From Massilia sp. PDC64 (GTDB taxonomy: Bacteria; Pseudomonadota; Gammaproteobacteria; Burkholderiales; Burkholderiaceae_D), in assembly GCF_900101265.1 (NCBI RefSeq), contig NZ_FMZS01000006.1, forward strand, positions 1 through 64,000: 64,000 nt of DNA, given 5' to 3'. The notes beneath the pieces were generated by a model that was not told the DNA's origin, made no database searches, and saw only the letters and a program-made list of their open reading frames with translations. Below, piece by piece: positions 1-7,808 of this stretch; position 1 is the stretch's first letter; each line of letters begins with the position of its first letter. Both the position numbers and the translations under genes were made by a program.

Positions 1-177
1 GACGTGACCGGCTCGATCGTTCTGCCGGCCGACAAAGAGATGGTCATGCCGGGCGACAACGTGTCGATCACCGTCAAGCTGATCGCTCCGATCGCAATGG
101 AAGAAGGTCTGCGCTTCGCAATCCGCGAAGGTGGCCGTACCGTCGGCGCCGGCGTCGTTGCCAAGATCATCGCCTAA
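1..177 (+). CDS. tuf: Elongation factor Tu, C-terminal end (partial)
   Basis: The first 58 codons in frame 1 encode the last part of EF-Tu domain 3, including the near-universal ending [20 protein letters not shown] followed by AKIIA and TAA. EF-Tu is the GTPase that delivers aminoacyl-tRNA to the ribosome. The gene begins before the window, so its G domain cannot be inspected. It lies directly upstream of rpsJ, the usual order in betaproteobacteria (rpsL-rpsG-fusA-tuf-rpsJ), and is followed by a hairpin that may end or weaken transcription. Confidence 0.97.
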   Translation, partial: DVTGSIVLPADKEMVMPGDNVSITVKLIAPIAMEEGLRFAIREGGRTVGAGVVAKIIA

Positions 178-206
178 TTTAGCGATCGTCTAAGTAGTCG
201 CAATAC

Positions 207-246
207 GACAGAAGGGGCAGGACGCAAGTTCTGTCCCTTCTGTTTG
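207..246 (+). terminator. Terminator-like hairpin after tuf
   Basis: ACAGAAGGG (208-216) pairs perfectly with CCCTTCTGT (235-243), and an inner GCAG/CTGT extends the stem. The following T-run is short (TTTG), so read-through into rpsJ is plausible. Confidence 0.6.
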
Positions 247-275
247 TGCAGTTGAGGGTGAAAGGGTGTTATACT
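246..275 (+). promoter_or_regulatory. Promoter for rpsJ (extended -10)
   Basis: TATACT at 270-275 is preceded by TG at the extended -10 position (267-268). The -35 region is poor (GTGCAG or TGCAGT). The discriminator is GC-rich (GCCGTCCCC). The core GTGCAGTT...TATACTGCC recurs upstream of rpsD. Confidence 0.55.
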
Positions 276-374
276 GCCGTCCCCTCGCAGTAAAAGTCTC
301 ACCTTGTACACACGCAGTACCTGACACATGATTGCCGGCCCCTGTGCCGGTTCGTTCTTTTTTAAGGAAATAGC

Positions 375-692
375 ATGTCCGCTCCGAATCAGAAAATCCG
401 TATCCGCCTGAAAGCGTTCGACTACAAGCTGATCGACCAGTCCGCTCTGGAAATCGTCGACACCGCCAAGCGCACCGGCGCAGTCGTCAAGGGCCCGGTT
501 CCGCTGCCGACCCGCATCCAGCGCTTCGACGTGCTGCGTTCCCCGCACGTGAACAAGACCTCGCGCGACCAGTTCGAAATCCGTACGCACCAGCGTCTGA
601 TGGACATCGTGGACCCGACCGACAAGACCGTCGACGCGCTGATGAAGCTGGACCTGCCGGCTGGCGTCGACGTCGAAATCAAGCTGCAGTAA
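375..692 (+). CDS. rpsJ: 30S ribosomal protein uS10
   Basis: This 105-aa protein has the standard uS10 sequence ([20 protein letters not shown] near the N-terminus; [18 protein letters not shown] near residues 60-80). uS10 is part of the 30S head and also, as NusE, joins NusB in antitermination complexes. An AAGGAAAT ribosome binding site lies 7-8 bases before the ATG. The gene is unusual in its setting: a strong intrinsic terminator follows and rplC, its normal operon partner, is 7.3 kb away. It is therefore probably transcribed alone or with tuf. Confidence 0.98.
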   Translation: MSAPNQKIRIRLKAFDYKLIDQSALEIVDTAKRTGAVVKGPVPLPTRIQRFDVLRSPHVNKTSRDQFEIRTHQRLMDIVDPTDKTVDALMKLDLPAGVDVEIKLQ

Positions 693-728
693 TCGTATTT
701 CCGCCGCGGCACTGCGCCGCAGCGATCC

Positions 729-766
729 GGGCCGGTACCGCTTTGCGGACCGGCCCGTTGTCTTTT
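729..766 (+). terminator. Rho-independent terminator of rpsJ
   Basis: GGGCCGGT (729-736) pairs with ACCGGCCC (749-756), and CCGC/GCGG continue the stem inside. The tail is GTTGTCTTTT. The hairpin overlaps the only in-frame start upstream of position 776 of the next gene, which argues for the later start there. Confidence 0.85.
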
Positions 767-775
767 GGAGGGCTC

Positions 776-1327
776 TTGATCGACACCGCACGCCTGCGCC
801 TGCGCCAGTGGCGCGACACCGACCTCGAACCGTTCGCGCACATGAACGCGGACGCCCGCGTGATGGAACATTTTCCGGCGCCGCTCGACCGTGCGGCCAG
901 CGACGCGTTCGCCGGCCGCCTGCGCGCCGAGATCGCGGAACGGAATTACGGGTTCTGGGCCGTCGAACTGCGGCACACGGGTGAATTCATCGGCTTCACG
1001 GGCCTGCGCACCCCGGCCGTCCCCCTGCCGATCGGTCCGTGCGTGGAGATCGGCTGGCGCCTCGCCGCGGGCCATTGGGGGCAGGGCTACGCGTCGGAAG
1101 CGGCGCGCGCGGCGCTGGCGTATGGTTTCGCGACGCTGGGCCTCGACGAGATCGTGTCGTTCACCGCGCTGCCGAACGTGCGCTCGCAGGCCGTCATGCG
1201 GCGCATCGGCATGCACCACCGCGGCGAGACCTTCGAGCATCCCGGCGTCGCGCCGGGACACCCGTTGCGGCCCCACTGCCTGTACCGGCTGGCGCGCCGC
1301 GAATGGCAAGCCGGTCAGGCTGCGTGA
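776..1327 (+). CDS. GNAT-family N-acetyltransferase (RimJ/RimL-like)
   Basis: The product is about 183 aa with the fold pattern of GNAT acetyltransferases of the RimJ/RimL type: an N-terminal [16 protein letters not shown] strand-helix, and an acetyl-CoA pyrophosphate-binding loop [18 protein letters not shown] around residues 94-111. The substrate cannot be told from sequence; relatives acetylate protein N-termini or small amines. The TTG at 776 was chosen because GGAGGG (767-772) sits just before it and because the earlier TTG at 743 lies inside the rpsJ terminator. The spacing is short, so the start is not certain. The stop lies 3 bases from the convergent amidohydrolase gene. Confidence 0.85.
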   Translation: MIDTARLRLRQWRDTDLEPFAHMNADARVMEHFPAPLDRAASDAFAGRLRAEIAERNYGFWAVELRHTGEFIGFTGLRTPAVPLPIGPCVEIGWRLAAGHWGQGYASEAARAALAYGFATLGLDEIVSFTALPNVRSQAVMRRIGMHHRGETFEHPGVAPGHPLRPHCLYRLARREWQAGQAA

Positions 1328-1330
1328 CGG

Positions 1331-2692
1331 TCAGGCGGCTTTCAGCGCCAGCTCCCGCGCCAGCCGGTTGTGCCGCTCCAGCACGACCGGCAGGTCGACG
1401 GTCCGCAACACCCCATCCTTCACCACGACCTTGCCATTGATGACGCTGTGATTCACGTTGGCCGGCGTGCAGAACACGAGCGCCGCCACCGGATCGTGCA
1501 GCGCCCCCGCGAAGCCGGCACCATCCAGCTTGAACATGACGATGTCCGCCGCCATGCCCGGCGCGATGCTGCCGATGTCGTCGCGATTGAGCACCTTCGC
1601 GCCGCCGAGGGTCGCCAGTTCCAGCGCCTGGCGCGCCGTCATCGCGTCCGGACCGAAGCCCACGCGCTGCAGCAGCATCGCCTGGCGCACTTCGCCCAGC
1701 ATGTGCGCGCCGTCGTTCGACGCGCTGCCGTCCACGCCCAGGCCCACGGGCACGCCCGCGTCGACCATCTTGCGCACGGGCGCGATGCCGGACGCGAGGC
1801 GCATGTTCGAGCACGGGCAGTGCGCGACGCCGGTGCCGGTCTGCGCGAACAGGTGAATGCCCGCGTCGTCCAGCTGCACGCAGTGCGCGTGCCACACGTC
1901 CTGGCCGACCCATCCGCAGTCTTCCGCGTATTCGGCCGGCGTCATGTCGAATTTCTCGCGGCTGTACGCGATGTCGTTGACGTTTTCCGCGAGGTGCGTG
2001 TGCAGCGACACGCCGTGGCTGCGTGCCAGCAGCGCCGCCTCCTTCATCAGGTCGCGCGACACGGAGAACGGCGAGCAGGGCGCCACGACGATCCGCTGCA
2101 TCGCGTGGCGCGACGCATCGTGGTACGTCTCGATCAGGCGCTGCGTGTCCTTCAGGATCGCGGCCTCGTCTTCCACGACGCTGTCCGGCGGCAGCCCGCC
2201 TTTCGAACGGCCCACGCTCATCGCGCCGCGCGACGCGTGGAAGCGCATGCCGATGGTGTGCGCCGCTTCGATGCTGTCGTCGAGGCGGCAATCGTTCGGG
2301 TAGATGTACAGGTGGTCGCTGCTCGTCGTGCAGCCGGACAGGATCAGTTCCGCCATCGCGGTGAGCGTCGACACGTGGACCATCTCGCCCGTCAGGTTGG
2401 CCCACACCGGATACAGGTTCGTCAGCCAGTTGAAGAGTTCTCCGTCCTGCGCGGCCGGGATGACGCGCGTGAGGCTCTGGTACATGTGGTGGTGCGTGTT
2501 GACGAGGCCGGGGACGACGACATGGCCGGCCGCGTCGATCACCTCGTCGGCGGCTTGCGGCAGGTCGTCCGTCGTGCCCACGCGTTCGATCACGTTGTCG
2601 CGAATGAAAACGGCGCCGTCGGCGATTTCGCGGCGTTGCGCGTCCATCGTGACGAGGACGCGCGCGTTCTTGATCAGGAGAGTTTTGCTCAT
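1331..2692 (-). CDS. Amidohydrolase, probable 8-oxoguanine deaminase
   Basis: The protein is 453 aa and belongs to the amidohydrolase superfamily, subgroup of aminohydrolases acting on purine or triazine rings (8-oxoguanine deaminase, AtzB/TrzN, guanine deaminase-like). Metal and catalytic motifs are in order: the HxH motif in NTHHHMYQSL (near 65), HTHLAEN (near 233), WHAHC (near 267) and GLGVDGSASND (near 320). The cytosolic reaction would turn 8-oxoguanine into urate, a purine-oxidation step; this assignment rests on family resemblance and on the neighbouring NCS2 permease. The ATG at 2692 is preceded by GTGGAAAATCG. The gene lies downstream of the permease on the same strand, 81 bases apart, with a repeated 16-mer in the gap. 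Confidence 0.85.
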   Translation of the reverse strand: MSKTLLIKNARVLVTMDAQRREIADGAVFIRDNVIERVGTTDDLPQAADEVIDAAGHVVVPGLVNTHHHMYQSLTRVIPAAQDGELFNWLTNLYPVWANLTGEMVHVSTLTAMAELILSGCTTSSDHLYIYPNDCRLDDSIEAAHTIGMRFHASRGAMSVGRSKGGLPPDSVVEDEAAILKDTQRLIETYHDASRHAMQRIVVAPCSPFSVSRDLMKEAALLARSHGVSLHTHLAENVNDIAYSREKFDMTPAEYAEDCGWVGQDVWHAHCVQLDDAGIHLFAQTGTGVAHCPCSNMRLASGIAPVRKMVDAGVPVGLGVDGSASNDGAHMLGEVRQAMLLQRVGFGPDAMTARQALELATLGGAKVLNRDDIGSIAPGMAADIVMFKLDGAGFAGALHDPVAALVFCTPANVNHSVINGKVVVKDGVLRTVDLPVVLERHNRLARELALKAA

Positions 2693-2719
2693 CGATTTTC
2701 CACTTTTTTTAGATTTCAA

Positions 2720-2757
2720 CACTGCGGAAACAATGCGCGGGCACTGCGGAAACAATG
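2720..2757. repeat. Direct repeat of a 16-mer between permease and deaminase
   Basis: CACTGCGGAAACAATG occurs at 2720-2735 and again at 2742-2757, identical, with a 22-base period (two helical turns). It lies 28 bases upstream of the deaminase start. The function is unknown; it could be an operator or a local duplication. Confidence 0.8.
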
Positions 2758-2773
2758 TCGGGGATAAGCCCTG

Positions 2774-4126
2774 TCAGACCGCCTCCAGGTCTTTGACCAG
2801 CAGGGGCTGCGGGACGTCTTCTTCGTCGTCGTGGACTTCCACGGGACGGTTCGGCAGCACGAGGTTCAGCAGGACGGCCATGATGGCGCCCGTGCTGATG
2901 CCCGAGCCGAAGATTTCGTTCACGAACGCCGGCAGCTTGGCCAGCAGTTCCGGCCGCACGCTGACGGCCAGGCCACAGCCGAGCGAGACGGCGATGATGA
3001 GGCCCGTGCGCTTGTCGTGCTCGACCTTGCCCAGCATCTGCACGCCGGCCGTGAGGATCATCGCGAACATCATGAGGCCCGCGCCGCCCAGCACGGGCTG
3101 CGGGATCGTGACGACGACGGCGCCCAGGACCGGGAACAGGCCGGCCAGTGCCAGCATCACGCCGGTCAGCGCGACGACGTGGCGGCTCGCGACACCGGTC
3201 AGCGAGATCACGCCCACGTTCTGCGCGAACGTCGACATCGGCGGTGCGCCCAGCGTGGAGGCGAATGCGGAACCGACGCCGTCGCACAGCACGCCCCGCT
3301 TGAGCAGGGTGCCGCGCATCTTCGTTTCCGTCGCGGCGCCCAGCGCCATGAAGGTGCCCGTCGTTTCCACCATCGTGACGACGTAGGCGAGGCCCATCGC
3401 GAGGATGCCGCTCGGCGGGAAGCTCATGCCGAAGTGCAGCGGCTGCGGCAGCGCGAACACGGCGGCCTTGTGCACGCTCGAGAAATCGACGAGACCGAGG
3501 CCCAGGCAGACGGCGTAGCCGATCGCGATGCCGATCACGATGGCCGACGCCGAGATGATGCCCTTGCCGAACTGGACGAGCGCGACGACGATCGCCAGCA
3601 CGAACAGCGCGATGCCCAGGTTCGCCGGCGCGCCGTAGTCCGCGCCCGGCGCCTTGCCGCCCGCGGCCCAGTCGACGGCGACGGGAACGAGCGACAGGCC
3701 GATCATCGTCACGACGACGGCCGTCACCTGGTGCGGGAACAGTTTGCGGATCTGCGGCATGAAGAAGCTGCCGACGATCATGACGACGGAGCCGGCGAGC
3801 GACGAGCCGAGGATGCCCGCCACGCCATGTTCGAAGCCGATGCTGATGGCCGCGCCCACGAAGGCGAAGCTGGTGCCCATCACGCACGGCAGGCGGATGC
3901 CGACGGGGCCGATGCCCTTGCACTGGATGATCGTGACGATGCCCGAGCCCAGCAGCGCCGCGTTGACGAGCGCGACGACCTGGTCCGCGGGCAATTTGAG
4001 GATGGCGCCGACGACGAGCGGCACGGCGATGATGCCGCCGAGGGCGGCCAGCATGTGCTGGGCGGCGAGCAGCGTGGTGGTGATGAGGGGAGGGCGGTCG
4101 TCGACCTTGTACAGCAGGTTGTTCAT
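2774..4126 (-). CDS. NCS2 (nucleobase:cation symporter-2) purine permease, probably xanthine or urate
   Basis: This 450-aa polytopic inner-membrane protein has the NCS2/NAT family signature QNVGVISLTG (Q-N-x-G-x4-T-G) near residue 285, the N-terminal QHMLAALGGIIAVPLVVGA helix and about 12-14 hydrophobic segments. NCS2 proteins import uracil, xanthine or urate with protons. The partner gene (8-oxoguanine-deaminase-like) suggests a purine. GGAG lies 6 bases before the ATG. That ribosome binding site lies just after a long hairpin whose 3' strand could pair with it (see 4131-4225), so translation may be ligand-controlled. Two TGTATACA palindromes lie further upstream. Confidence 0.9.
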   Translation of the reverse strand: MNNLLYKVDDRPPLITTTLLAAQHMLAALGGIIAVPLVVGAILKLPADQVVALVNAALLGSGIVTIIQCKGIGPVGIRLPCVMGTSFAFVGAAISIGFEHGVAGILGSSLAGSVVMIVGSFFMPQIRKLFPHQVTAVVVTMIGLSLVPVAVDWAAGGKAPGADYGAPANLGIALFVLAIVVALVQFGKGIISASAIVIGIAIGYAVCLGLGLVDFSSVHKAAVFALPQPLHFGMSFPPSGILAMGLAYVVTMVETTGTFMALGAATETKMRGTLLKRGVLCDGVGSAFASTLGAPPMSTFAQNVGVISLTGVASRHVVALTGVMLALAGLFPVLGAVVVTIPQPVLGGAGLMMFAMILTAGVQMLGKVEHDKRTGLIIAVSLGCGLAVSVRPELLAKLPAFVNEIFGSGISTGAIMAVLLNLVLPNRPVEVHDDEEDVPQPLLVKDLEAV

Positions 4127-4130
4127 GTGT

Positions 4131-4225
4131 GTCTCCGTCGAATGTTGTCATTTCCGGAAGGTGGAGACGGTCGACCACGGCAGGCAATCCGAAGGTCCGG
4201 ATGCAACCGATGGCGCTGTCTCCAC
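4131..4225 (-). promoter_or_regulatory. Candidate riboswitch leader of the purine permease
   Basis: On the minus strand GTGGAGAC (4225-4218) pairs perfectly with GTCTCCAC (4168-4161). The enclosed 49 nt form an inner hairpin (GCATCCG with CGGATTGC, one bulge) and CGG/CCG, leaving two asymmetric internal loops. The ribosome binding site GGAGAC (4136-4131) repeats the 5' stem strand, so it could compete for the same 3' strand GTCTCC. Position, size and partner gene resemble the NMT1-motif (xanthine-I) riboswitch known from betaproteobacterial purine genes, but I could not compare it with the consensus. Confidence 0.5.
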
Positions 4226-4298
4226 GATGCTTGGGGCCACTCTGCGGCGGCTTGTCTCGAAATCATGATGCCGCCGCATGCCGGCACTGTCAACGAAT

Positions 4299-4386
4299 TT
4301 GTATACAGTTTCTGCTGGCAAAGACGGGCGTAAAACTCCCGCTCTACAGAGGGAAAGCAGAGATATTTCGCGACCTCTGTATACAA
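4299..4386. promoter_or_regulatory. Pair of TGTATACA palindromes (possible GntR-type operators)
   Basis: TTGTATACAG (4299-4308) and CTGTATACAA (4377-4386) are the same 10-mer in opposite orientation, centres 78 bases apart, in the 308-base gap between the divergent permease and 4435 genes. Perfect TGTATACA palindromes are typical of GntR-family operators. The regulator is not in the window. Apart from these sites and the leader hairpin I see no gene in 4127-4434. Confidence 0.5.
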
Positions 4387-4434
4387 TTTTTCACAACCGT
4401 TTTGCGTGGAAATATCAGATGAGGCTCTGTTAAG

Positions 4435-5349
4435 ATGTTGCGAACACAACAACAACCCGCCATGACATCCACTTTCCCCCTCCGCCTGCGCCGCACCCCA
4501 TGGACGACTGTCATCCGCAATGCATGGCTGACGTCCGTGTCGCTCGCCATCGTGCTGGCCGTATTGCCCGCCTGGCTCAGCCATGCGTTGAAGCCCTTCC
4601 TCTTCACGGTGCCGCTGGCGATGTTCGTCGCGAAGGATCTCGTGCACTTCCCGGATGCCCTCGCACGCACGCGGACCCTGCTCGCGGCGCGGCGCTGGCG
4701 TAGCCTGCCGGCCGCGTGGCTGCCGCCGGAACTCGTCGGCCTCATCCGCACCGACCGGGCGCTGCGGCGCGGCTTCCTGGACTGGCTGCTGCGCAAGCCG
4801 ACGACGAACCTGCCCGCGGCGGGCCAGGCGTTCGGCTATCTGGAGCAGGGCGCCTATCGTACCGGCGTCGCGATCGCACTGTTCTGCATCTTCGTGGAGA
4901 TGCCGCTGGATGCCGCCGTCGTGCCGCTGCTCGTCAACGACCCTGGCGCCGCCCGGATATTGCACGCGCTGATGTTCGGGAGCTGCCTGTCCGGTCTCGT
5001 GTGGGTGCTGGGCGACCGCCGGCTCGTGGGTGCCGGCCGGCACGTGCTGGACGCCGAAGGCCTGCACCTGCACATCGGCGCGCGCACGGAAGGCACGATT
5101 CCGCGCGCCGCCATCGCCGCCTGCGAGCGCGTGAACGAACCGGTGCAGGCCTGGTGCCGCCGCCACGGCATCGCCCCCATCGATACGCTCGTCGCGTCGC
5201 CTCTTGATAAGCCGAATACCGTCCTGATCTTGCATGATGACTGTCCCGTTCGCCTGACCCATTGGGGGGTGACGCGCGAGGGCCTGGCCTGCGTTTTCCT
5301 GTACGTCGACCGCCCCGACGCGCTGGCCGCGGCGCTCCGGCAGTTGTAA
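4435..5349 (+). CDS. Unknown membrane protein
   Basis: I do not recognise this 304-aa protein. Two hydrophobic segments lie near residues 32-66 (SVSLAIVLAVLPAWLSHAL and FLFTVPLAMFVAKDLV), and two more near 140-195 (GVAIALFCIFVEMPLDAAVV and ALMFGSCLSGLVWVLG). A soluble C-terminal part of about 100 residues follows. This suggests an inner-membrane protein with a cytoplasmic tail. Coding is supported by strong GC3 bias along the whole frame. The ATG at 4435 has only a weak AAG upstream; an ATG nine codons later is possible. It is divergent from the purine permease and 45 bases upstream of a LacI-type regulator, but nothing in it points to transport or regulation. Confidence 0.75.
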   Translation: MLRTQQQPAMTSTFPLRLRRTPWTTVIRNAWLTSVSLAIVLAVLPAWLSHALKPFLFTVPLAMFVAKDLVHFPDALARTRTLLAARRWRSLPAAWLPPELVGLIRTDRALRRGFLDWLLRKPTTNLPAAGQAFGYLEQGAYRTGVAIALFCIFVEMPLDAAVVPLLVNDPGAARILHALMFGSCLSGLVWVLGDRRLVGAGRHVLDAEGLHLHIGARTEGTIPRAAIAACERVNEPVQAWCRRHGIAPIDTLVASPLDKPNTVLILHDDCPVRLTHWGVTREGLACVFLYVDRPDALAAALRQL

Positions 5350-5394
5350 TTACTGAAACACATCGGTAATAATCGCGCCTCAGGAGGGATGGCG

Positions 5395-6396
5395 ATGGCC
5401 ACGATGAAACAGGTAGCGGAGCGCGCCGGGGTGTCGATCTCGACGGTGTCGCACGTGATCAACAACACGCGCGTCGTCAGCGACGACGTGCGCCAGCGCG
5501 TGCTCGGCATCATCGACGAGATGCGCTACATCCCCAGTGCCGTCGCCCGCAGTCTCAAGAACGACAAGACCCACACCATCGGCGTGCTCGTGCCGAACTC
5601 GTCCAATCCATATTTCGCCGAACTGATCCGCTGGATCGAGGACGCGGCGTTCGGGCTCGGCTACAACATCATCCTGTGCAACGCGCATGGCGGCGCGCAG
5701 AAGCAGGCGGCCTACCTGCGGCTGCTGATGGAAAAGCGCATCGACGGCCTGGTCCTCGTCGCCAGCGGCGCGGACGACGAGCAGGATCTGCTGCTGCGCC
5801 ATCAAGCCGTTCCGATCGTCCAGCTGGAGCGGGCGCTGCCGGGGCTCGATGCGGACCTGGTCCTGGCCGGCCAGGAAGACGGCGGGTACGAGGCGACGCG
5901 CCACCTGATCGAACTGGGACACCGGGACATCGCCTGCGTGTCCGGCCCGGCCGACCTGCCGCGCACGCGCGAACGCGTCGGCGGTTTCATGCGCGCGATG
6001 GCGGAGGCGGGCTTGAGGGTGGCACCGGACCGCATCGTCCACGAGGAATTCACGAGTGCAGGCGGCCACGCGGCCTTTACACGCCTGCTGGGGCAGGCCC
6101 AACGTCCGACGGCCGTGTTCGTCACGAGCGACCTGATGGCGCTGGGCGGCCTGTGCGCGGCCGGTGCGGCCGGCGTGCGCGTGCCGGCGCAATTGTCCGT
6201 CGTGGGCTATGACGATATCGCCGGCGCCGGCTATGCGCTGCCGCCGCTGACGACGGTGGCGCCGCCCAAGCGCGACATGGCCCAGCTTGCCATCGAACTG
6301 CTGATCGACCGCATCCGCGGCGAACACGCGCCGCTGCGCAGCAGGGCACTGGCCAGCACGCTCGTCGTGCGCGCCTCGACCGCGCCGCCGCAATGA
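5395..6396 (+). CDS. LacI-family transcriptional regulator
   Basis: The protein is 333 aa. It starts with a LacI helix-turn-helix (MKQVAERAGVSISTVSHVIN) and hinge helix (YIPSAVARSLKN), then a periplasmic-binding-protein-like effector domain (TIGVLVPNSSNPYFAELIRW; SVVGYDDIAGAGYALPPLTT). It should act as a dimeric repressor of a sugar or nucleoside gene set. The ATG at 5395 is favoured because AGGAGGG (5382-5388) is 6-7 bases upstream; the ATG at 5389 touches that site. No catabolic operon adjoins it, so its target cannot be inferred; the unknown gene upstream and the MscS-type gene convergent downstream are the nearest candidates. Confidence 0.9.
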   Translation: MATMKQVAERAGVSISTVSHVINNTRVVSDDVRQRVLGIIDEMRYIPSAVARSLKNDKTHTIGVLVPNSSNPYFAELIRWIEDAAFGLGYNIILCNAHGGAQKQAAYLRLLMEKRIDGLVLVASGADDEQDLLLRHQAVPIVQLERALPGLDADLVLAGQEDGGYEATRHLIELGHRDIACVSGPADLPRTRERVGGFMRAMAEAGLRVAPDRIVHEEFTSAGGHAAFTRLLGQAQRPTAVFVTSDLMALGGLCAAGAAGVRVPAQLSVVGYDDIAGAGYALPPLTTVAPPKRDMAQLAIELLIDRIRGEHAPLRSRALASTLVVRASTAPPQ

Positions 6397-6400
6397 TCCA

Positions 6401-7471
6401 TCACGTGGCCGCCGGCGCGGGCGGCCCCGCTTCGCGCGCATCGTGCAGGTGCAGCCGCTGCGTCGGGAACGCGAATTCGATGTCCAGCGCGGCGAAGCGG
6501 TCCATCAGCTGCAGATAGATCTCCTGCTGGATATCCATGTAGCGGTTGAAATCCGCCGTCTCCACCCAGTACACGACGTCGAAATTCAGCGCGGGCGCCA
6601 CCATGCCGGCGAAGTGGGCGCGGTCGAACGTCACCCCTTCCTGCGCCTTGACGATCTCCGTCAGCAGCGGCGGGATCTGGCGCAGCTTGTCCGTCGGCGT
6701 GTCGTACGCGACGGCGACCGTGAACGCGGCGCGGCGCCGGCTCATGCGCGTCATGTTCTGCAGCCGGCTCTTCAGCAGGTCCGCATTCGAGAACACGAGC
6801 TGCTCGCCCCCCAGGCTGCGCAGCCGGGTCGTTTTGAGGCCCACGTATTCCACGGTGCCCAGGTATTTGTCGACGATGATGAAGTCGCCGACGACGAAGG
6901 GCTTGTCGAGCACGATGGATAGCGACGCGAACAGGTCGCCGAGGATGTTCTGGACGGCGAGGGCCACCGCGATACCGCCGATCCCCAGCGAAGCGACGAG
7001 GGTGGTGATGTTGACGCCGAGATTGTCCAGCACCATCAGCAGCAGCACGGTCCACAGCACGGTCTGCGCGATGAAGCCGACGGCCGCCGCCGACGTGGCG
7101 CGCGCCGGGTCGCCGGCGCGGTTCTGGTAATAATCCGTCAGCCAGGCGCGCAGCGCGCGGTGGCCCCACACGGCGGCCTGGATCAGGCCGGTAACGATGG
7201 CGACCCGCGTCGCGAACAGGTGCACTTCCGGCGGCAAGACGAGGAATTTGCTGCCGGCGAACAATCCCATGATGACGATGGCCAGCAGCCGCGTGCCGTC
7301 GAGCGCTTCGACGACGATGTCGTCCAGCCGCGTCTCCGTGCGTTCGGCCAGCTTGCGCATGTGGTGCACGCCCAGCTTCTTGGCGATGTACAGGGCCAGC
7401 GCGACGCCGGCCGCGATGCCGAGGGCCGTCAGCCAGGCCAGCGTCGTGTTATCGAAAAACACTGCATTCAT
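6401..7471 (-). CDS. MscS-family mechanosensitive ion channel
   Basis: The product is 356 aa with an N-terminal membrane helix, further hydrophobic segments near 55-75, 85-100 and 125-150, then the pore-lining TM3 with its Gly/Ala pattern (LVASLGIGGIAVALAVQNIL). The MscS beta domain follows (LDKPFVVGDFIIV; GTVEYVGLKTTRLRS) and a cytoplasmic alpha/beta domain. It is larger than E. coli MscS (286 aa) by extra N-terminal helices, as in YbdG/YnaI-type channels. It likely releases solutes under osmotic downshock. The ATG at 7471 has AGGA 8 bases upstream. The gene ends 4 bases from the LacI-type gene, convergent. Confidence 0.92.
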   Translation of the reverse strand: MNAVFFDNTTLAWLTALGIAAGVALALYIAKKLGVHHMRKLAERTETRLDDIVVEALDGTRLLAIVIMGLFAGSKFLVLPPEVHLFATRVAIVTGLIQAAVWGHRALRAWLTDYYQNRAGDPARATSAAAVGFIAQTVLWTVLLLMVLDNLGVNITTLVASLGIGGIAVALAVQNILGDLFASLSIVLDKPFVVGDFIIVDKYLGTVEYVGLKTTRLRSLGGEQLVFSNADLLKSRLQNMTRMSRRRAAFTVAVAYDTPTDKLRQIPPLLTEIVKAQEGVTFDRAHFAGMVAPALNFDVVYWVETADFNRYMDIQQEIYLQLMDRFAALDIEFAFPTQRLHLHDAREAGPPAPAAT

Positions 7472-7547
7472 CCGATCATCCTTTCCGTTGTCGCGGATGC
7501 CACATTGTACGGGGGAGGTGTGACGCACAAGTTTTTTCGGATGGGTA

Positions 7548-7577
7548 TTGCGCTTTGCTAAAACATCCTCGTATAAT
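7548..7577 (+). promoter_or_regulatory. Promoter of tRNA-Val
   Basis: TTGCGC (7548-7553), an 18-base spacer and a perfect TATAAT (7572-7577), followed by the GC-rich discriminator GCGGCTCC typical of stable-RNA promoters under stringent control. Confidence 0.75.
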
Positions 7578-7587
7578 GCGGCTCCCC

Positions 7588-7664
7588 GGGCGGTTAGTTC
7601 AGCTGGTTAGAATACTTGGTCGACATCCAAGGGGTCGCAGGTTCGAATCCTGCACCGCCCACCA
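7588..7664 (+). tRNA. tRNA-Val (GAC)
   Basis: A complete 77-nt cloverleaf: acceptor GGGCGGT/ACCGCCC, D-stem GTTC/GAAT, anticodon stem CTTGG/CCAAG, T-stem GCAGG/CCTGC with loop TTCGAAT, discriminator A and encoded CCA. The anticodon loop is TCGACAT, giving anticodon GAC at 34-36 but C instead of the nearly invariant U at position 33. It stands between the MscS-type gene and the rplC promoter. Confidence 0.93.
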
Positions 7665-7679
7665 GAATTCCTCATAGCG

Positions 7680-7723
7680 CAGGCCCCGAGCCTGTAGAGA
7701 AAAGATGCCAAGGTGTCTTTTCT
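7680..7723 (+). terminator. Two hairpins after tRNA-Val
   Basis: CAGGC (7680-7684) pairs with GCCTG (7690-7694), and AGAAAAGA (7698-7705) pairs with TCTTTTCT (7716-7723). They may process or terminate the tRNA transcript before the rplC promoter; there is no long T-run. Confidence 0.4.
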
Positions 7724-7808
7724 GTGCCGTTCAGCTCGAACGGATTTCTCTGATCTCCACGACTCTAGCGTAAAACGCAACAGGCCGCGTCAGCTTCGCA
7801 TTTTCCTG

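Noticed and set aside
743..775. TTG at 743 as start of the acetyltransferase
   Set aside because: It lies within the rpsJ terminator stem and has no ribosome binding site; GGAGGG favours 776.
5350..5394. LacI-type operator just upstream of the 5395 regulator
   Set aside because: Only a weak TTAC/GTAA symmetry is present, without the central CG palindrome expected for the family.
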